The notes under the pieces were generated by a model. The model saw nothing but the letters and a program-made list of their open reading frames with translations. It did not search any database and was not told the DNA's origin. Position numbers and translations under genes: made by a program. Shown here in pieces: positions 23,010-34,543 of a DNA stretch of 64,000 nucleotides (positions within the stretch are counted from its first letter, which is position 1; every line of letters starts with the position of its first letter). Source of the DNA: Haemonchus contortus (lineage: Eukaryota > Nematoda > Chromadorea > Rhabditida > Trichostrongylidae); contig LS997565.1 of NCBI GenBank assembly GCA_000469685.2, forward strand, positions 40,114,519 to 40,178,518, given 5' to 3'.

Positions 23010-24570
23010 AAAGGTGTGCCATATGCAACCATATTCCACAGCACGAAGCAGAAAAGCAATCTCAATATATTTTCTATTCCAACAGGTGAGAAGGGCAGGA
23101 AAGCTTTGAAGGGAGAAAATGAATGAGAAATAACTCGAAACTCAAGAATTAAGAGGATGGAGGAAAAGGGGAAAAAGGATAAAAAGTAGTAAGCAGGATG
23201 CAACAAAGGGCATTTGTTGTCAGTGGAATCATTCTGTGATAATATGAAGGTGACGTCTCCGACAGCAGGACGAGAGAATCTTTTGGCTTATTGCGATTTT
23301 CACGACGCAGTTTTTGAAAATTCTATCAAACAACTGAATAGGAGTGAAAATTGCTCGTGAAAGGGGTTCGCACGTAGAAAACCCATGGCGCGACTGCGAG
23401 AGCATACACAGAAGCTCTCCTCTCCCTAGCTTTCCCTACATTCCTTTAGCGGTTAGTTTCAAGTCTCAGTTTTGACTTACAGAATATAGTTACAGCCAAG
23501 TGGCATACACATCAATGGGACGAGTTTCACTGCTTCTCACTTAGACATGAGAGAGGTGAACCGAACAAAAAAATCAGCAAAGAAAATTTCTTCGAAATCA
23601 AAAAAACAAGAGGCAGCCCCTAAATCCAATATTTTGTGGACCAACTTACTTTCGACCTCGATATCAGAAGGGCTGCAGCTTAGTCAAAGTAGAAGGAGCT
23701 AGAAAAAGACTTTTTTCCCCACGTCTTCCTAAATCCTCTACAGTCGCCGTATTTGACAATTTATTCTTTCAAATGCTTACAAGGGTGTGCCATACTGGCA
23801 GCAACATAGATCAACATTTCTGCAATGGTTTCCAATTAGTAGAGGAAAAAAAGGAAGAAGAGAAAAAAATGTAAAACTTGGAATTGAAAAAGGAAAAGAC
23901 TAGATGAGAAAGGGAAAATCGAGAAAAAGAAGAAAGTAGGTCAGATGAAGGGCATACATGGGTAGAGGGATCATTTTGTGATCGCTTAAAGGAGACCGAC
24001 GTCTGACGTGACTGCGATTTTCACGGAGCAGTTTTTCTAAATTCTATTCAAACAGTGAATAGAAAAGGAAATTGCTCGTGAAAGAGGTTCGCACGTAAGA
24101 AACCGACAGCGCAACAGCAAGTGCAGCTTTACTCTTTTTTATCTAGCTTTCGCTGGATCCCTTCGAAGTTTTGCGTCTAAAATTCAACTTTAACAAATAA
24201 GGCTGAAGTCGAGTACCGTGCACATTAATGAAACGAGCCTCACTCTTGATTGGCAATTTAAAAAAAGAAAACTTTGAAAAAAAACAAAGAGCAATCACAA
24301 GGATGGCGAGTTCTGAGCTAACCGAGTACCATTACACTCTCACATACTCCCTTACACTACCGAGATCCATAGACTATTCAGAATTTACCGATTTACCTTC
24401 GACCTCGATATGAGAAGAGCCGCAGAGCTATTTGATGTGCTGGAAGAGCTTTGACTATGCTTTTCCCACTACACCCTCTGACTGAGACCCACAATGTGTG
24501 ATACGAAGATGGCTTTTCTCCCACAGCAAGGTTAGACAGTTATACGACTTATTGCGATTTTCACAGAATT
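23010..24570. repeat. Diverged ~0.8 kb tandem duplication
   Basis: Two successive units (about 23010-23780 and 23790-24480) share marks in the same order: GTGTGCCATA, AAGGGCAT, ATTTTGTGAT or ATTCTGTGAT, GCGATTTTCACG, AATTGCTCGTGAAAG, GGTTCGCACGTA, TAGCTTTC and TTTCGACCTCGATAT. A third start (TTATTGCGATTTTCACAG) is visible at about 24538. No conserved open frame is seen. Confidence 0.7.
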
Positions 24571-25723
24571 TATGAAACAAATTTTGATCGATCTGATCAG
24601 TGGACCCGAAAGATTAACCAGGTAAGGTTGGCAAAATGCCTCGGTGATCACCCATTGGACAGCAAACGAGGTGTTTCCACGATGATTTCGATTGAAAACG
24701 AAAACCTGATACGCAACAAAGCCTGGAATGGTCCAAGAAATCTTTGCTTTTTGCCTTCCATCAAGATTGTCCGACTATTAGATGGCGAGCCTGACATTTG
24801 ACGAGTTAACCTGCTCTACTGACATCATCTCAACGACTTGCTGTCACTCTAAGAAGCGCGAGCTGTCCTGAACCATGGAGTTGCTGTAAGAGAGTGGCTG
24901 AGTGAAAACCACTGCTTACTCAATCCCACTACATATAACGAGCTAACTTCTCTGTACTGAGCGTTTTGAGCTCGAAGCACTAAATCGTGATCCACAGCAG
25001 ATGTGTCTCACTAAGACCTACAAGAATCCTACAAGAATCATGTACGATTTCAGGGAAATCGAGAAAGAAAATCAAGAATTCCTTGACTCCTCCCATTTTC
25101 AGTCCAGGACGGTTCCACTGTGGAAGGAAACCAGTGGTACCTCTAATTATTAATTCGGATGTGATTGGTGTGCGTGACTGCTAGAGATGCCGCTTTATGT
25201 TGCAAAGTCTTCTTGATTGCGACAGGCTCTCTACCATGTGCCTACATGAAGATAAATTCGAATAGGTTACAACCTCATCACTCTAAACTTAACCCAGTTT
25301 AGGCTGTAGAACCTTGACAGTCGCGATCCTCGATCAAAATCAATACCTTCAGAGTTCGTTCCTTTCTTGAAAACTTTAATGGGGCCCCTATTTTTGGTGA
25401 ATAATTACCAATGAGAATGGATGCTCAATATTTTCTTAATCACATAAAGTCCTACTTCATCAGTTTCCACAATTCTTTTTGGAAGAAGGACTGCCCTTAA
25501 TGCTTGATTGCTGATGAAGTCCGAAACCATGGATCACTCCTAGACACCACTCAGATCATTGGATGGGTACAGGTGCAATTCACGAGTTTTGTACTTGCCT
25601 CTTTTGCCCTTTAGCAGCATTTAGATATCACTCATGCTGATCCCTTCTTTCAACATTGTTGTGCAGCTGAGTTGTTGAGCAGGTGATTGTCGTGTTTGTA
25701 TGGGAGCTACGCGCTGATATATA
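24571..25723. other. No supported gene
   Basis: Unassigned. A frame at 24987-25184 has internal TTTCAG sites but no convincing exon structure. Confidence 0.35.
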
Positions 25724-25960
25724 TTAGGTTGATGCATAATTATTGCGGATTATTTTCAGCAAATTTTATTTGAAGAAACGATAGAAAAACCTAGCAAAGA
25801 TATGTTCAACTAATTGCTCCGGGACATATCCATCATCTGCGCCGAGCACTGCTGTCCATTTGCTAGGCGTTCGGATTCCACAGGGGATGAATTTTTGATT
25901 CTTGGAGGTGATCACGCCTTGACGTTTGCCATCAAGCCATCCACTTCGTCGAAAGTTGTG
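25724..25960 (-). mobile_element. Mariner-family 3' end with transposase C-terminus relic
   Basis: At 25724-25752 TTAGGTTGATGCATAATTATTGCGG, preceded by TA, resembles a mariner terminal repeat. Reading inward on the minus strand, the last codons before it encode GIRTPSKWTAVLGADDGYVPE, which fits the conserved mariner C-terminal pattern G-I-x-L-P-x-x-W-x-x-V-[x]-G-x-Y. Further upstream the similarity is lost, although the frame stays open to 26164. No second terminal repeat was found, so this is a truncated copy. Confidence 0.5.
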
Positions 25961-27159
25961 TTCGTTAGCCAATTTTTCAAAGGGCGATTGACGTAATAAT
26001 CCACAGGAGTAGCTGTTAGTGAATAGGGCGACCGCAGAAGCAGATTCCATTCCTTGTTCGGCATTGGCTGACTGTTCCATCGCCGAGAAGTTCGTTGAGA
26101 TCACGTTATGAGTGTGCCGCCTTCCAACATTTCTTGAAGTAATAGAGCATAATTTGGCGTACATGAAGATGACTTTTTAGACATATTTCTGTTAAGGAAA
26201 GGGAGAAGATTATTTCTACAAAAATTCCGAATTCAAAAGTTTAATTTCATCTAGAGAAAAGAAGCCGCGAAAAAATCAGCAGTAAATATGCATGAACCTA
26301 TTAGTTAGCTAGACTCCTACCGTCTTGCAGGTAATGCTTTAAGGTTGTAGCACGAAACCTCTTGAACCGAAGACACGTTCACGTTGATGTTGTTTAGGGA
26401 GAATACCCGTGGGAAAATCGCTTACGCTTGAAATTGCGTAAAGGTAGATGTTCTCTGCAGCCATGTTAACTCGAAAAGGCATCCCATTGAAGAAACAAGA
26501 AAAACTCGATTTTTTTTCCAATTTTTTAAGGCCATGTTTTTACGGCCTTCAGTTTCTCATGTTTCTCCGACTACATGTTTCTCGAAGAACCGATAAGAAT
26601 CACATATACCGTAGTACCCACATGAACAAATGCAGCACGCACTTTCGCGTGAGTTGGCCATCAAGAAGAAAGAAATCATCATGCCATTAGTGCTGTAAAA
26701 ACAGAATGCGGCAACTTGAAACATGGTCTCAACCTCGGCTTCATCCATGAAACTTTGCTGCCAACGAAAGCGGAGGACGTTCATGTTCTGGATGGAAGAA
26801 AATACCGTTCTGAGCCCGTAATGAGAAATTCAACATATCTCAGGAACATATAATGAATTCTCCTTAGTACTGAATCCTTTGCACGCAATAAGAGGAAAAG
26901 ACAAAGAAAAAGCTTTCGCTTCCATTAACCACCCTTTCGTCAGAAGAGAGCTTGACATATGAAAGCTCGTGAAGATTTACTGCAACAGAAATGAGCCTTT
27001 CTAGGGTCCGAACCATAGAAGGATTCAATTCATTACTCTTGACGAAATAACGATAAGGGTTAAGCAAAGGATGACAGGGAATGAACCTTTCGAGAAGTTC
27101 TGAAGTCCACATTACATCTGATGGTGAGATAGCTCATGTCCCCTTTGTAGTTGGCTGTT
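25961..27159. other. No supported gene
   Basis: Several minus-strand frames (about 26557-26780 and 26864-27112) are open and not obviously repetitive, but none could be joined by splice sites or assigned to a family. Confidence 0.35.
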
Positions 27160-27300
27160 TCAGCCTTAGAGCGATGGTAGTGTAGGCAGCCACTGTATGA
27201 TGCGGGGATCGAATCCCTGCTCGGGACCCGAAAAAGCCAACCAAGTTTTCAATTCTCTAAGGTGGGTTCAGTGGTACTCGGCTCGGCTAGGAGGGTCAAA
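27160..27300 (+). repeat. tRNA-like SINE head
   Basis: GATGGTAGTGTAGGCAGCC (A-box region) and GGGGATCGAATCCCTG (B box with a paired T-arm-like stem) are spaced as in a tRNA. The following sequence differs from the main SINE body, so this may be another subfamily. Confidence 0.5.
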
Positions 27301-27509
27301 ACAGCTAACTTTGGCTGTCCCGGAAGTCATTCTCCAGAAGTGCAAAGGTAATAGCCGCTGAGCTCCTAAATCGGAGTCGAGCTCAAGGGGCCATCTCAAC
27401 AGGTCCTGGAATGTGCCAAACGTTTGTTTTGCTAGTATTTTGATACAATTGTAGTTGATAGACGACTCATAAGCGAAGCCTTTCTATAAAAAATAATTTT
27501 ATCTGAGTG

Positions 27510-27775
27510 TTGACCAATCCCGTCTGAGTTACGCGCCCCTTACAATCGACTTCCATAGTGGTGTAATGAATGCGAATCCGGCCAATACAATGACTTGCGG
27601 TGTCCAGCCGATATACAGGTCCATGCTTTTATTCTCCCAGACGAGTCTGGTACAAATCAACTCGGAGGGATGGAAGGCTCGATTGATCCAGACCGATATC
27701 GTTTCGGGATTGGAGCTCGTGCCCATGTATGTGGGAAGTGCGAAACTTGCCACTACACCACTTTTACTCTTTTAG
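27510..27775 (-). repeat. tRNA-derived SINE, minus orientation
   Basis: Reversed tail CAATCCCGTCTGAGTTACGCG, body marks CAGCCGATATACAGG, CCAGACGAGTCTGG and GGATGGAAGGCTCG, and reversed head ACTTGCCACTACACCAC near 27762. Confidence 0.7.
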
Positions 27776-27784
27776 TCGTTGGAT

Positions 27785-27905
27785 GGATAGAAGAAGGATA
27801 AGAGCACTGACTTCTATATCGGTTCATTTTGCAAATCATTGTATACACCACATAAGGCACTACGATTCTGAACGAAAGTTCAATGAGGACCCATTCCGCA
27901 AACGG
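27785..27905 (+). repeat. SINE body/tail fragment, plus orientation
   Basis: GAAGGATAAGAGCACTGACTT, TCATTGTATACACCACA, CACTACGATTCTGAACGAAAG and the tail follow directly after the minus-oriented copy ending at 27775, giving a head-to-body inverted SINE pair. Confidence 0.6.
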
Positions 27906-30064
27906 GGTGGTATACTGACTGAATTTAGTACATAGATGAGTGGGCGCTAGCAATCGAAATCTAAGTTTGAGACGAGAGACAATAAAAGAGAGAAGAGGCG
28001 CACTTGCATGCGAGACCTTCCAGAGACGCTTCTTTTCAAATACCGCTATTATAAAAATGACTACGATGTACCCTTTTCGGTGGGTTCGAAGTTGGTCATT
28101 GGTATAACCTTCGATATCAAGCAGCGATTATGGTTTCAGCTTTTGGCTGCCCGAGCCCTTACAAACAAGTATCAACTCCAAAAAATGCATTCTGCTATTC
28201 ACAACACAGTAGTCATTGTAAAATGCTACGAAGATAAATATCAAAACATTTAAGCGACTGAAAACAGAAGACCATTCTGGAGCAAAAGTAAAGTAAAAAA
28301 ACGGAATCAGAAAGATAAAAACGACAGATTTCAAAGGAAATAGGGAAAGAAAATGGAAAAAGCACTCTGAAGAAAACTCGGCACATTGGTCTTTGCAATT
28401 TTTCTATCATTCTGTCCACCTTTTTTTGAAAGAAAGCTGTCATAAGGGATCCACACACTTTCATTTACAGGAATATCGGCTTTTCAAATGTTTCTTCTAG
28501 CCTCAGCCCTAGCGAATCTGATCCTGTTCTCAATATTTCACCCAAAAAGTATGGCAATACTCAAAATGAAAGCAAATTCGGCAGCTTTGGTGGGAAAAAA
28601 CCAAGCTACAAATGCAAAGAACAAGATCCATATGAATAGGGATCAGAATATGTAAGAACAAAGCCACGTGAAAAAGAAAAGATGCAGAGATGAAATGATA
28701 ACCTCATTACTTCAACGGAGAAAACGATATAGGAAATTGAAGAGACAGAACACGTTGAAGTCATAGAAAAAGAAGATAAACTGAAGACCTATACAGTTCC
28801 AATTTACTGGAGTGGTTCAGATGATTACTGGAGAGAAGCGAAGTTGATAAGGTTTTGCGGGAAATAAACCTTATAGGTCCCTTTCTGGGAAATAGGGTAC
28901 CGTTTGAGTAAATTCAATGGGTACCGTAAACTGCTGATACCATGGTGGACACTTGAACATGACTGTTCTGCAGTCATCATTGTGAAATGAGGACTAGGCG
29001 GAAATGCTCATTTGATAGCTATCCGAGCTCATACTGCTCTGATTAGATTATGACTCCTAAAAGCATCAAGTCTATCATTACAAGAAATGTCCCATGATGA
29101 ACATATGCTCAGTTACCACAAAGCAGGAAAAAGACTCCGGAAGGAGATGAAATTGAAGTGGGAATGATGCAAAGATAAACAACAGATAAGTACAGCTATT
29201 CAGGAAATATTAGCAAAATTTTTTTGCAATTTCTGGCGAACGGGATCGCCCATCAATGATCCCAGGGGCTTCATAAACATTTTCATCACATTTCATAATG
29301 AAGTAATAGATAATGTGCTCTTCTTTTATACTAATGGAACACATGTATTATATGGCTACTGGGCGCCTTATGAGGACTCCTCCAAAGACATTTTCTGGAG
29401 CATTTCGAGACATTTCTCCGAGAGTCCTCTTCTTCAAAATAATGCAGCAAATAAAGCGAAGAGAAAAGGTCTGGTCACATATCTTATTTGTATTGTCATG
29501 ACCAGAAGAAAAGCTTGCGAATGCACCCGAGGCAAGGGTGAACCTAAATGAGCAGCATTTTCGATTCTTCCATTAGGAGTTTTCCCTAGAAAACTTGCCC
29601 TTTCCCAAAAGAAGCTATTCCGAGGTATCACTGCCGAAAATGGCTGAGAGCATCGAATTTCCCCAGGAATACAAGTATTCACATTTCAGTTTAGACGGAT
29701 TGAATGGTCCTGAACACCGAAAATAAGCGATAAGTAGCTTGCTTCGATAAGCATAGCCCTAGAAGCAAATCCTTGATTGAATATAGCTCTGTTTATCAGA
29801 TCACACCGTACAGCCGAATACACACTGGCTAGGAACCTTAGTTTGGGAGTTAAAAAGGTTCACTATGCAAGCCCTAACTTCTAGTGGGTAGGCCACGTAT
29901 GGGATATGGGCGTCGGGTCCACTTGGGAAAGAAGCAAGCGGCAAATTGCCTGTTTCTGTGCCAGTGACGTTCTGACACGTCAATCATTGTTGACAATTGT
30001 CAACGTCTACCAAGTTCGCTTCACTTGTTTCTTCACTTTTTTCTTTCCCAAAATTGTGTCGAGT
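27906..30064. other. No supported gene
   Basis: Unassigned sequence, purine-rich on the plus strand around 28260-28760. The frames at 28008-28253 and 29315-29551 lack splice context and known motifs. Confidence 0.4.
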
Positions 30065-30305
30065 CTTCAGCGGTAATCGATCCCGTCTTTTGGGGTGCGC
30101 CCCGCATTGGAATTCCATGCAGAAGGCCAGAATGCATTTATTTCTTATGCAATGAATTGTGGTGGCCAGCCGATGTACAAGATCAGTCCGGTACCAATTG
30201 ACGGAATCCTGAGGTGTGAAAGGCTCGGTTGGCCTGGGCAAGTATCAAATCGGAATCCAGTCATTGTGCGCCATTGGCCACCCTTATCATCTCCGCCATG
30301 ATAAT
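30065..30305 (-). repeat. tRNA-derived SINE, minus orientation
   Basis: Reversed tail CGATCCCGTCTTTTGGGGTGC, body GGTGGCCAGCCGATGTACAAG and GGCTCGGTTGGCCTGGGC, and reversed head CATTGTGCGCCATTGGCCACC. A stretch around the CCTCCTAGACGAG segment is deleted. Confidence 0.65.
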
Positions 30306-30779
30306 CCCTTCTTTTGTGATTTTCATTCGAACATTTAGTCAACCTGATTGAAGGAACGAGCCTGCCTGCGCTTTCGCTGTCAAAGATGATGGTGCTCAGA
30401 CATCACTATGGTGCTGATTGATATTGATATGCTTAGCAAATAAACAAAAACAGAGACCACCTAAATAGCACAATTCGAAGCTTGCCTGACGTGTCGGATG
30501 TGTGACAGAAGTAGTGCCATGTAGGTCGCTCCTTCGAAAGGACTCTGCCTTTGTTGCTAATCAGACGGTAATGTCAGGACACATGATTTTTTCACAGTTA
30601 ACGGGTCTTGAAACGATTAGTCGAGGTTGAACTAGGCCACCCAATCCTTGCACATTATAGAACAAAACGACTCCCACATCCTTGTCGATTTTGAGGGTTT
30701 TGTGCTCCATCTATGAGGCAAGCCACTCAACCTTAGCTGCCCTGTTTATCGCGTCATTGCTTCTGCAAGAAAAGAGATC

Positions 30780-30850
30780 GCAGTATGTCCAGTGGTTCGC
30801 ATTGTGACCAAGTACGAGTTCGAGTCCTAGCAGAGACTGAAATTTTGTTC
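30780..30850 (+). repeat. tRNA-like SINE head
   Basis: GTCCAGTGGTTCGCATTG and GAGTTCGAGTCCTAGC form A- and B-box-like sequences about 30 bases apart; no recognisable body follows. Confidence 0.45.
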
Positions 30851-31486
30851 ACGACTTGTCATTGACTTTGATACCAATCCTTGCGGCGAAATATAGCATC
30901 AATTCATAAATATATCAGGTCAATCAAGTTCCCGTATGAATCTTGATTGTTTAATTATGGAAAATCGTGCTAACTGAGAGTAGAAAGACACCATAAATCC
31001 ATCACGGAGCTCAAAATAAAGGAGTACAAAAGAAAAGAGTGAGGAGTGCCATTTATGGAAAGGGCAAAGCTTTCATCTCCGAAAAAGGCTCATATCTGTC
31101 TAGACGCAGTTCGGGAGCACGTTGTTAACTTTACGGAATGAACACACCTACATACAACGTGACGAACCTGATGGCCACTACAAGAATTACATTAATGAAC
31201 AAAATAAAATGAGCAAAAAAGGTAAGACAAAAACAGTGTTGAAAAAGGGTACAAGCCAGCACTCAAGTCAGGGTCTTACTATCGTTAGAAATCCGAAATC
31301 GTGAGAGCGTAGAGTACTGATTCCCAACCCAGCAGCCACTTTAATCGCGGATAATTTTTGCAACTAGTAAGGCCAATCATCGCCCATCAGTTATCGTTCA
31401 GAAAAAGGAACAACTGGAACCTCATGAAGGGATAGGTTCTCGATGGCGAAATGTAATTAATAGAGTACAGGATATTATGGAATTAC
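30851..31486. other. No supported gene
   Basis: Nothing assigned between the SINE head and the Helitron end. Confidence 0.4.
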
Positions 31487-33057
31487 CAGTCGGGCCGCCC
31501 GGCTAACGCCAGGCTTCCCTCCTTCTTATGGGTTCGCCCGGCTACGCCGGGCGCTCCTTCTTCCTGTGAGAGATTTGCTATGCGTAAATAACACTTCGAA
31601 TTCACCTATTGCTTTGAAACTCTACACCCTCAATAGTAGCTCCGAATTGGGAGAGATTTTTCTGTAAGCCAACCTCGCTGTGTCCGAAAGAACATCGCTT
31701 AATATCGCAAAAGCGATTATTCAGAAAAAAATAGTATTCAGAGACTTCGTCGCGGCTGAGGCTACTATGTTAGCTACCATCAATGTTCCTCAATGCCGTC
31801 ATCAAGGGCTCTCCTCCTTCTTGGGGCAAAGAGACTTCGCCCGAAGAACATCAAATTAATGAAATTCTTCCTTTTTAATATGTTATGTCGCTTTTTTGCT
31901 GAGCGAGAGTATAGACTATCAAATGCCTCCAAAGATGTACCTTCTTTTCTCTAAGATACATGATTGAATGTGAATCCAACATTAATAGCGGTCGGATAAG
32001 TTTTGCTAAGAATGATATCAAAGCAAAGAGAAACCGTGATCTTTTACTTAATCGCAAACTCTGCTGGGTAGCGGTCGTAATCTAATAGCAAGAAGTGAAC
32101 CAAATTCATCTCCTCATAATCACACAACTTAACCTTCTTGTCGAATGAAACATATCAAAAAGTCAAAGCTAAACCGTAAATAACAAAGGCGCAAGGAGGT
32201 AATTGGGGTGTGGATCTTCTTCTCTGAGGCCTCTTCTATTGTCAGTGTTCCCATCCTACCCCCTCCTCTTGATTGCTCCTCTTGATTGCTCTCCAAGTCC
32301 ACGGGATCAGGAGTTATGGATTTCTACTCATTTATTTCGTGAAATCCTGTTCCTTGGGGGCGCAGTCCGGCCCTACTACTCACCATAAGTGTTCCTATAC
32401 TGCCTCCTACCAAGTTCGAACGTCCTGGAGGCAAACTGAAAGTTTTGGCGCAAACTTCGCCTATAGGCGGGGTCCGGTCCTCCACCCTACGATATATGTT
32501 CCCATCCTGCCGCCTGTACCCCTGCCAAGTTTGAATGCCCAGGGCCAAACTGACTATTGCGGCGCGAAACCCCACTCCCTGTGCACGGATTCCGGTCCTG
32601 CCACTTACCATAAGTGTTCCCTTCCCGTCGCTTGTGCTCCAAGCAAGTTTGAAAGCTCTAGGTCCACGGGGAGATGAGTTATGAATTTGCGGCCCAAAGT
32701 TTCTAACCCGCACGGTGCGCTCCCTGTGAACGGAGTCCAGTCCTGTCACTTCCCATGGATGTTCCCATGCTGTCCCCCTTACTCCTACCAAATTTCAACG
32801 CTCTAGGTCCACAGGGACATGAGTTATGAATTTGCGGCCCAAAAATTCTAAAGCGCACGCAGCGCTCCCTGTGAACGGAGTCCGGTCCTGCCATTTACCA
32901 TAGGTGTTCCCATCCTTTCCCCCTTCCTCCTACCAAATTTGAACGCTCTAGGTCCACGGAGGCAGGAGTTATGAATTTCCGGTCAAACACACACACCGAC
33001 ACACACAAACACACCGACACACCAACAGACACACTTAGCGCGTTATATATAGTAGGA
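31487..33057 (-). mobile_element. Non-autonomous Helitron, 1571 bp, both ends visible
   Basis: Read on the minus strand, the element starts TCCTACTATATATAACGC (33057 downward), preceded by A. It continues with a GTGTGTCGG-rich stretch and ends with the GC hairpin GCCCGGCGTTAGCCGGGC followed by GGCCCGACTGG, with T as the next host base. A 5' TC, a 3' hairpin, a CTRR end and insertion between A and T are the structural hallmarks of Helitrons. A second hairpin of the same type (CGCCCGGCGTAGCCGGGCG) lies inside the 3' end. No helicase or Rep protein frame is visible. The part at 31880-32200 is shared, inverted, with 61370-61620. A tandem array occupies 32190-32990. Confidence 0.75.
32190..32990 (-). 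repeat. Tandem array of ~0.12-0.15 kb units inside the Helitron
   Basis: About five diverged units carry the same ordered marks: GTCCGGTCCTGCCA, TTCCCATCCTGCC, CTACCAAATTTGAACG, CTCTAGGTCCACGG, GAGTTATGAATTTGCGG and GCGCTCCCTGTGAACGGA. Open frames of 134-155 residues across it come from the repeat and stay open because stops are rare in this GC-richer unit. Two to three units of the same array occur inverted at 60938-61290. Confidence 0.8.
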
Positions 33058-34022
33058 TAGCTGGTTGATACCGAGGAATTCTTGGAGGGAAACTGTTTTC
33101 GGTTCCTTGACGGAGTGGAGCTGAAAGAAGGGGTTGTGAGCGCAGCTGATTTCCCCGATTTCTTTTTCAGGAGAATCATGATAACTAGCAACGCAATGTA
33201 GTGCATGTAGTCTGCATCGGACCCAACATTGCAGTAAAATGTAGCAAGATGGAGCCCACTTCAGAAGTAACAAATGCTAGTAAGAAAAAGCTACGAGCTC
33301 AGCTCATTTTGGTCTACTTGACCCTTTTGTCGCTCGACATAAGTCCGAACGTAGGCTAAAAGTGCATCAGTTGCTTGAGTATGTTTTGCCTCCACCAGTG
33401 AGCACAGCATCATCAACATAATGGCTTGCTCATAGGGTTGAGATGTCTTGAAATGGCACCCCTGACGACGACGAAAGGGAGCTGAGGAAGAGAAGTGTTT
33501 TGGCGTTCCCCGATATAGGCATTGGAGATTTTGAAAAGTACATGCTTTTTAGTCGGCTCATCCTATTCGATTAGGACATCCACACCAGCTCAAAAAGGTG
33601 TTTGTAATGGAATGCTATCAAAGCAAATACGATTTAAGTTCACATGGAACGTCCCCGAAAGCTATCTTCGAGCCTAAGAAGGGGAAATGCACTGGTTTTC
33701 GATTCCCTAAGTGTTTTTTAGCAACAGACGAACCGCCATATACTGAGCCGATGTTTCCCAATAGGGACACATGACTACAACGTTTGGTGGGAAGTGGCCA
33801 ATGTCACGCATGCTCTTTGATTGCGAAATGATGAGTGAACTTTCCAGTGAATAGTCTATACAAAATATTAGCATCTAATGGTAATTAGGGGGGTCCGGTG
33901 CAAATTTTTGTAAAATAATTAGATATTTAAAGAAAGCCTTGACTTCAGCTAAACAAAAGCCTTGCAATAATACATTTGTTTCCAAATAATACACTCGTTT
34001 GCCGAATCGTACAGGATACATC
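33058..34022. other. No supported gene
   Basis: Unassigned. Confidence 0.4.
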
Positions 34023-34543
34023 CTGAAGGAACAGTTCACAGTGAACTTAAGACACCTTTTTGAAGATGGAAAGGGAAAGTGGTGGAGATATAGCGAGTCG
34101 ATGGCGAAGGAAGCGAGAAAATACTTCGAGAAACAGAAGGCTTCATAAAAGTAGTGAAAACCAAGGTTGTACGAGATTATTGTCGTGGAAATGGTATGGG
34201 ACAGATATTTGGACGAGATTTCAGCTGTTGCAATTGCATAAAGAGCTGACTACATTTAGCCAAAAGTGCCAAAAATGCCATCCATTGTCGTCGTGAGTCT
34301 TGACTAGTTGTTCAAGTTTCGAAATGAGTGCTCTTTGTGAATGGTACAGCCTCTACAACGCCGTTACTACTCGTACACCTTTGGGTGTGGCACACACTAA
34401 GTGCAGACAATCTTTAGCCCTTATGATGCCCTGTGTAGGCCATTTTCCGGTTGGACAGTACCACGTATGATATACTGGGAGGGCGCAGGCTCATTCTGCA
34501 GGGATATCTCAGGGGCTACTTTTCTCGTGAACTGCACCTTTAA
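34023..34543 (+). mobile_element. TTAA-flanked non-autonomous element, ~520 bp (family A)
   Basis: The left end GAAGGAACAGTTCACAGTGAAC is diverged; the right end CTCGTGAACTGCACCTTTAA is well kept. Interior marks GTCGATGGCGAAGGAAGCGAGA, GGACGAGATTTCAG, TTGACTAGTTG and GGTACAGCCTCTACAACG match the other copies. Confidence 0.75.

Noticed and set aside
26557..26784. Minus-strand frame after an ATCCAG acceptor
   Set aside because: Plausible composition but no second exon, no domain and no start context.
32273..32791. Overlapping open frames of 134 and 155 codons
   Set aside because: They run through the tandem array of the Helitron; the repeat, not a protein, keeps them open.
33000..33057. CRISPR-like short repeat run (ACACACCGACAC)
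   Set aside because: It is the GTGTGTCGG-type low-complexity tract typical of this Helitron 5' end; units are irregular and there are no spacers.
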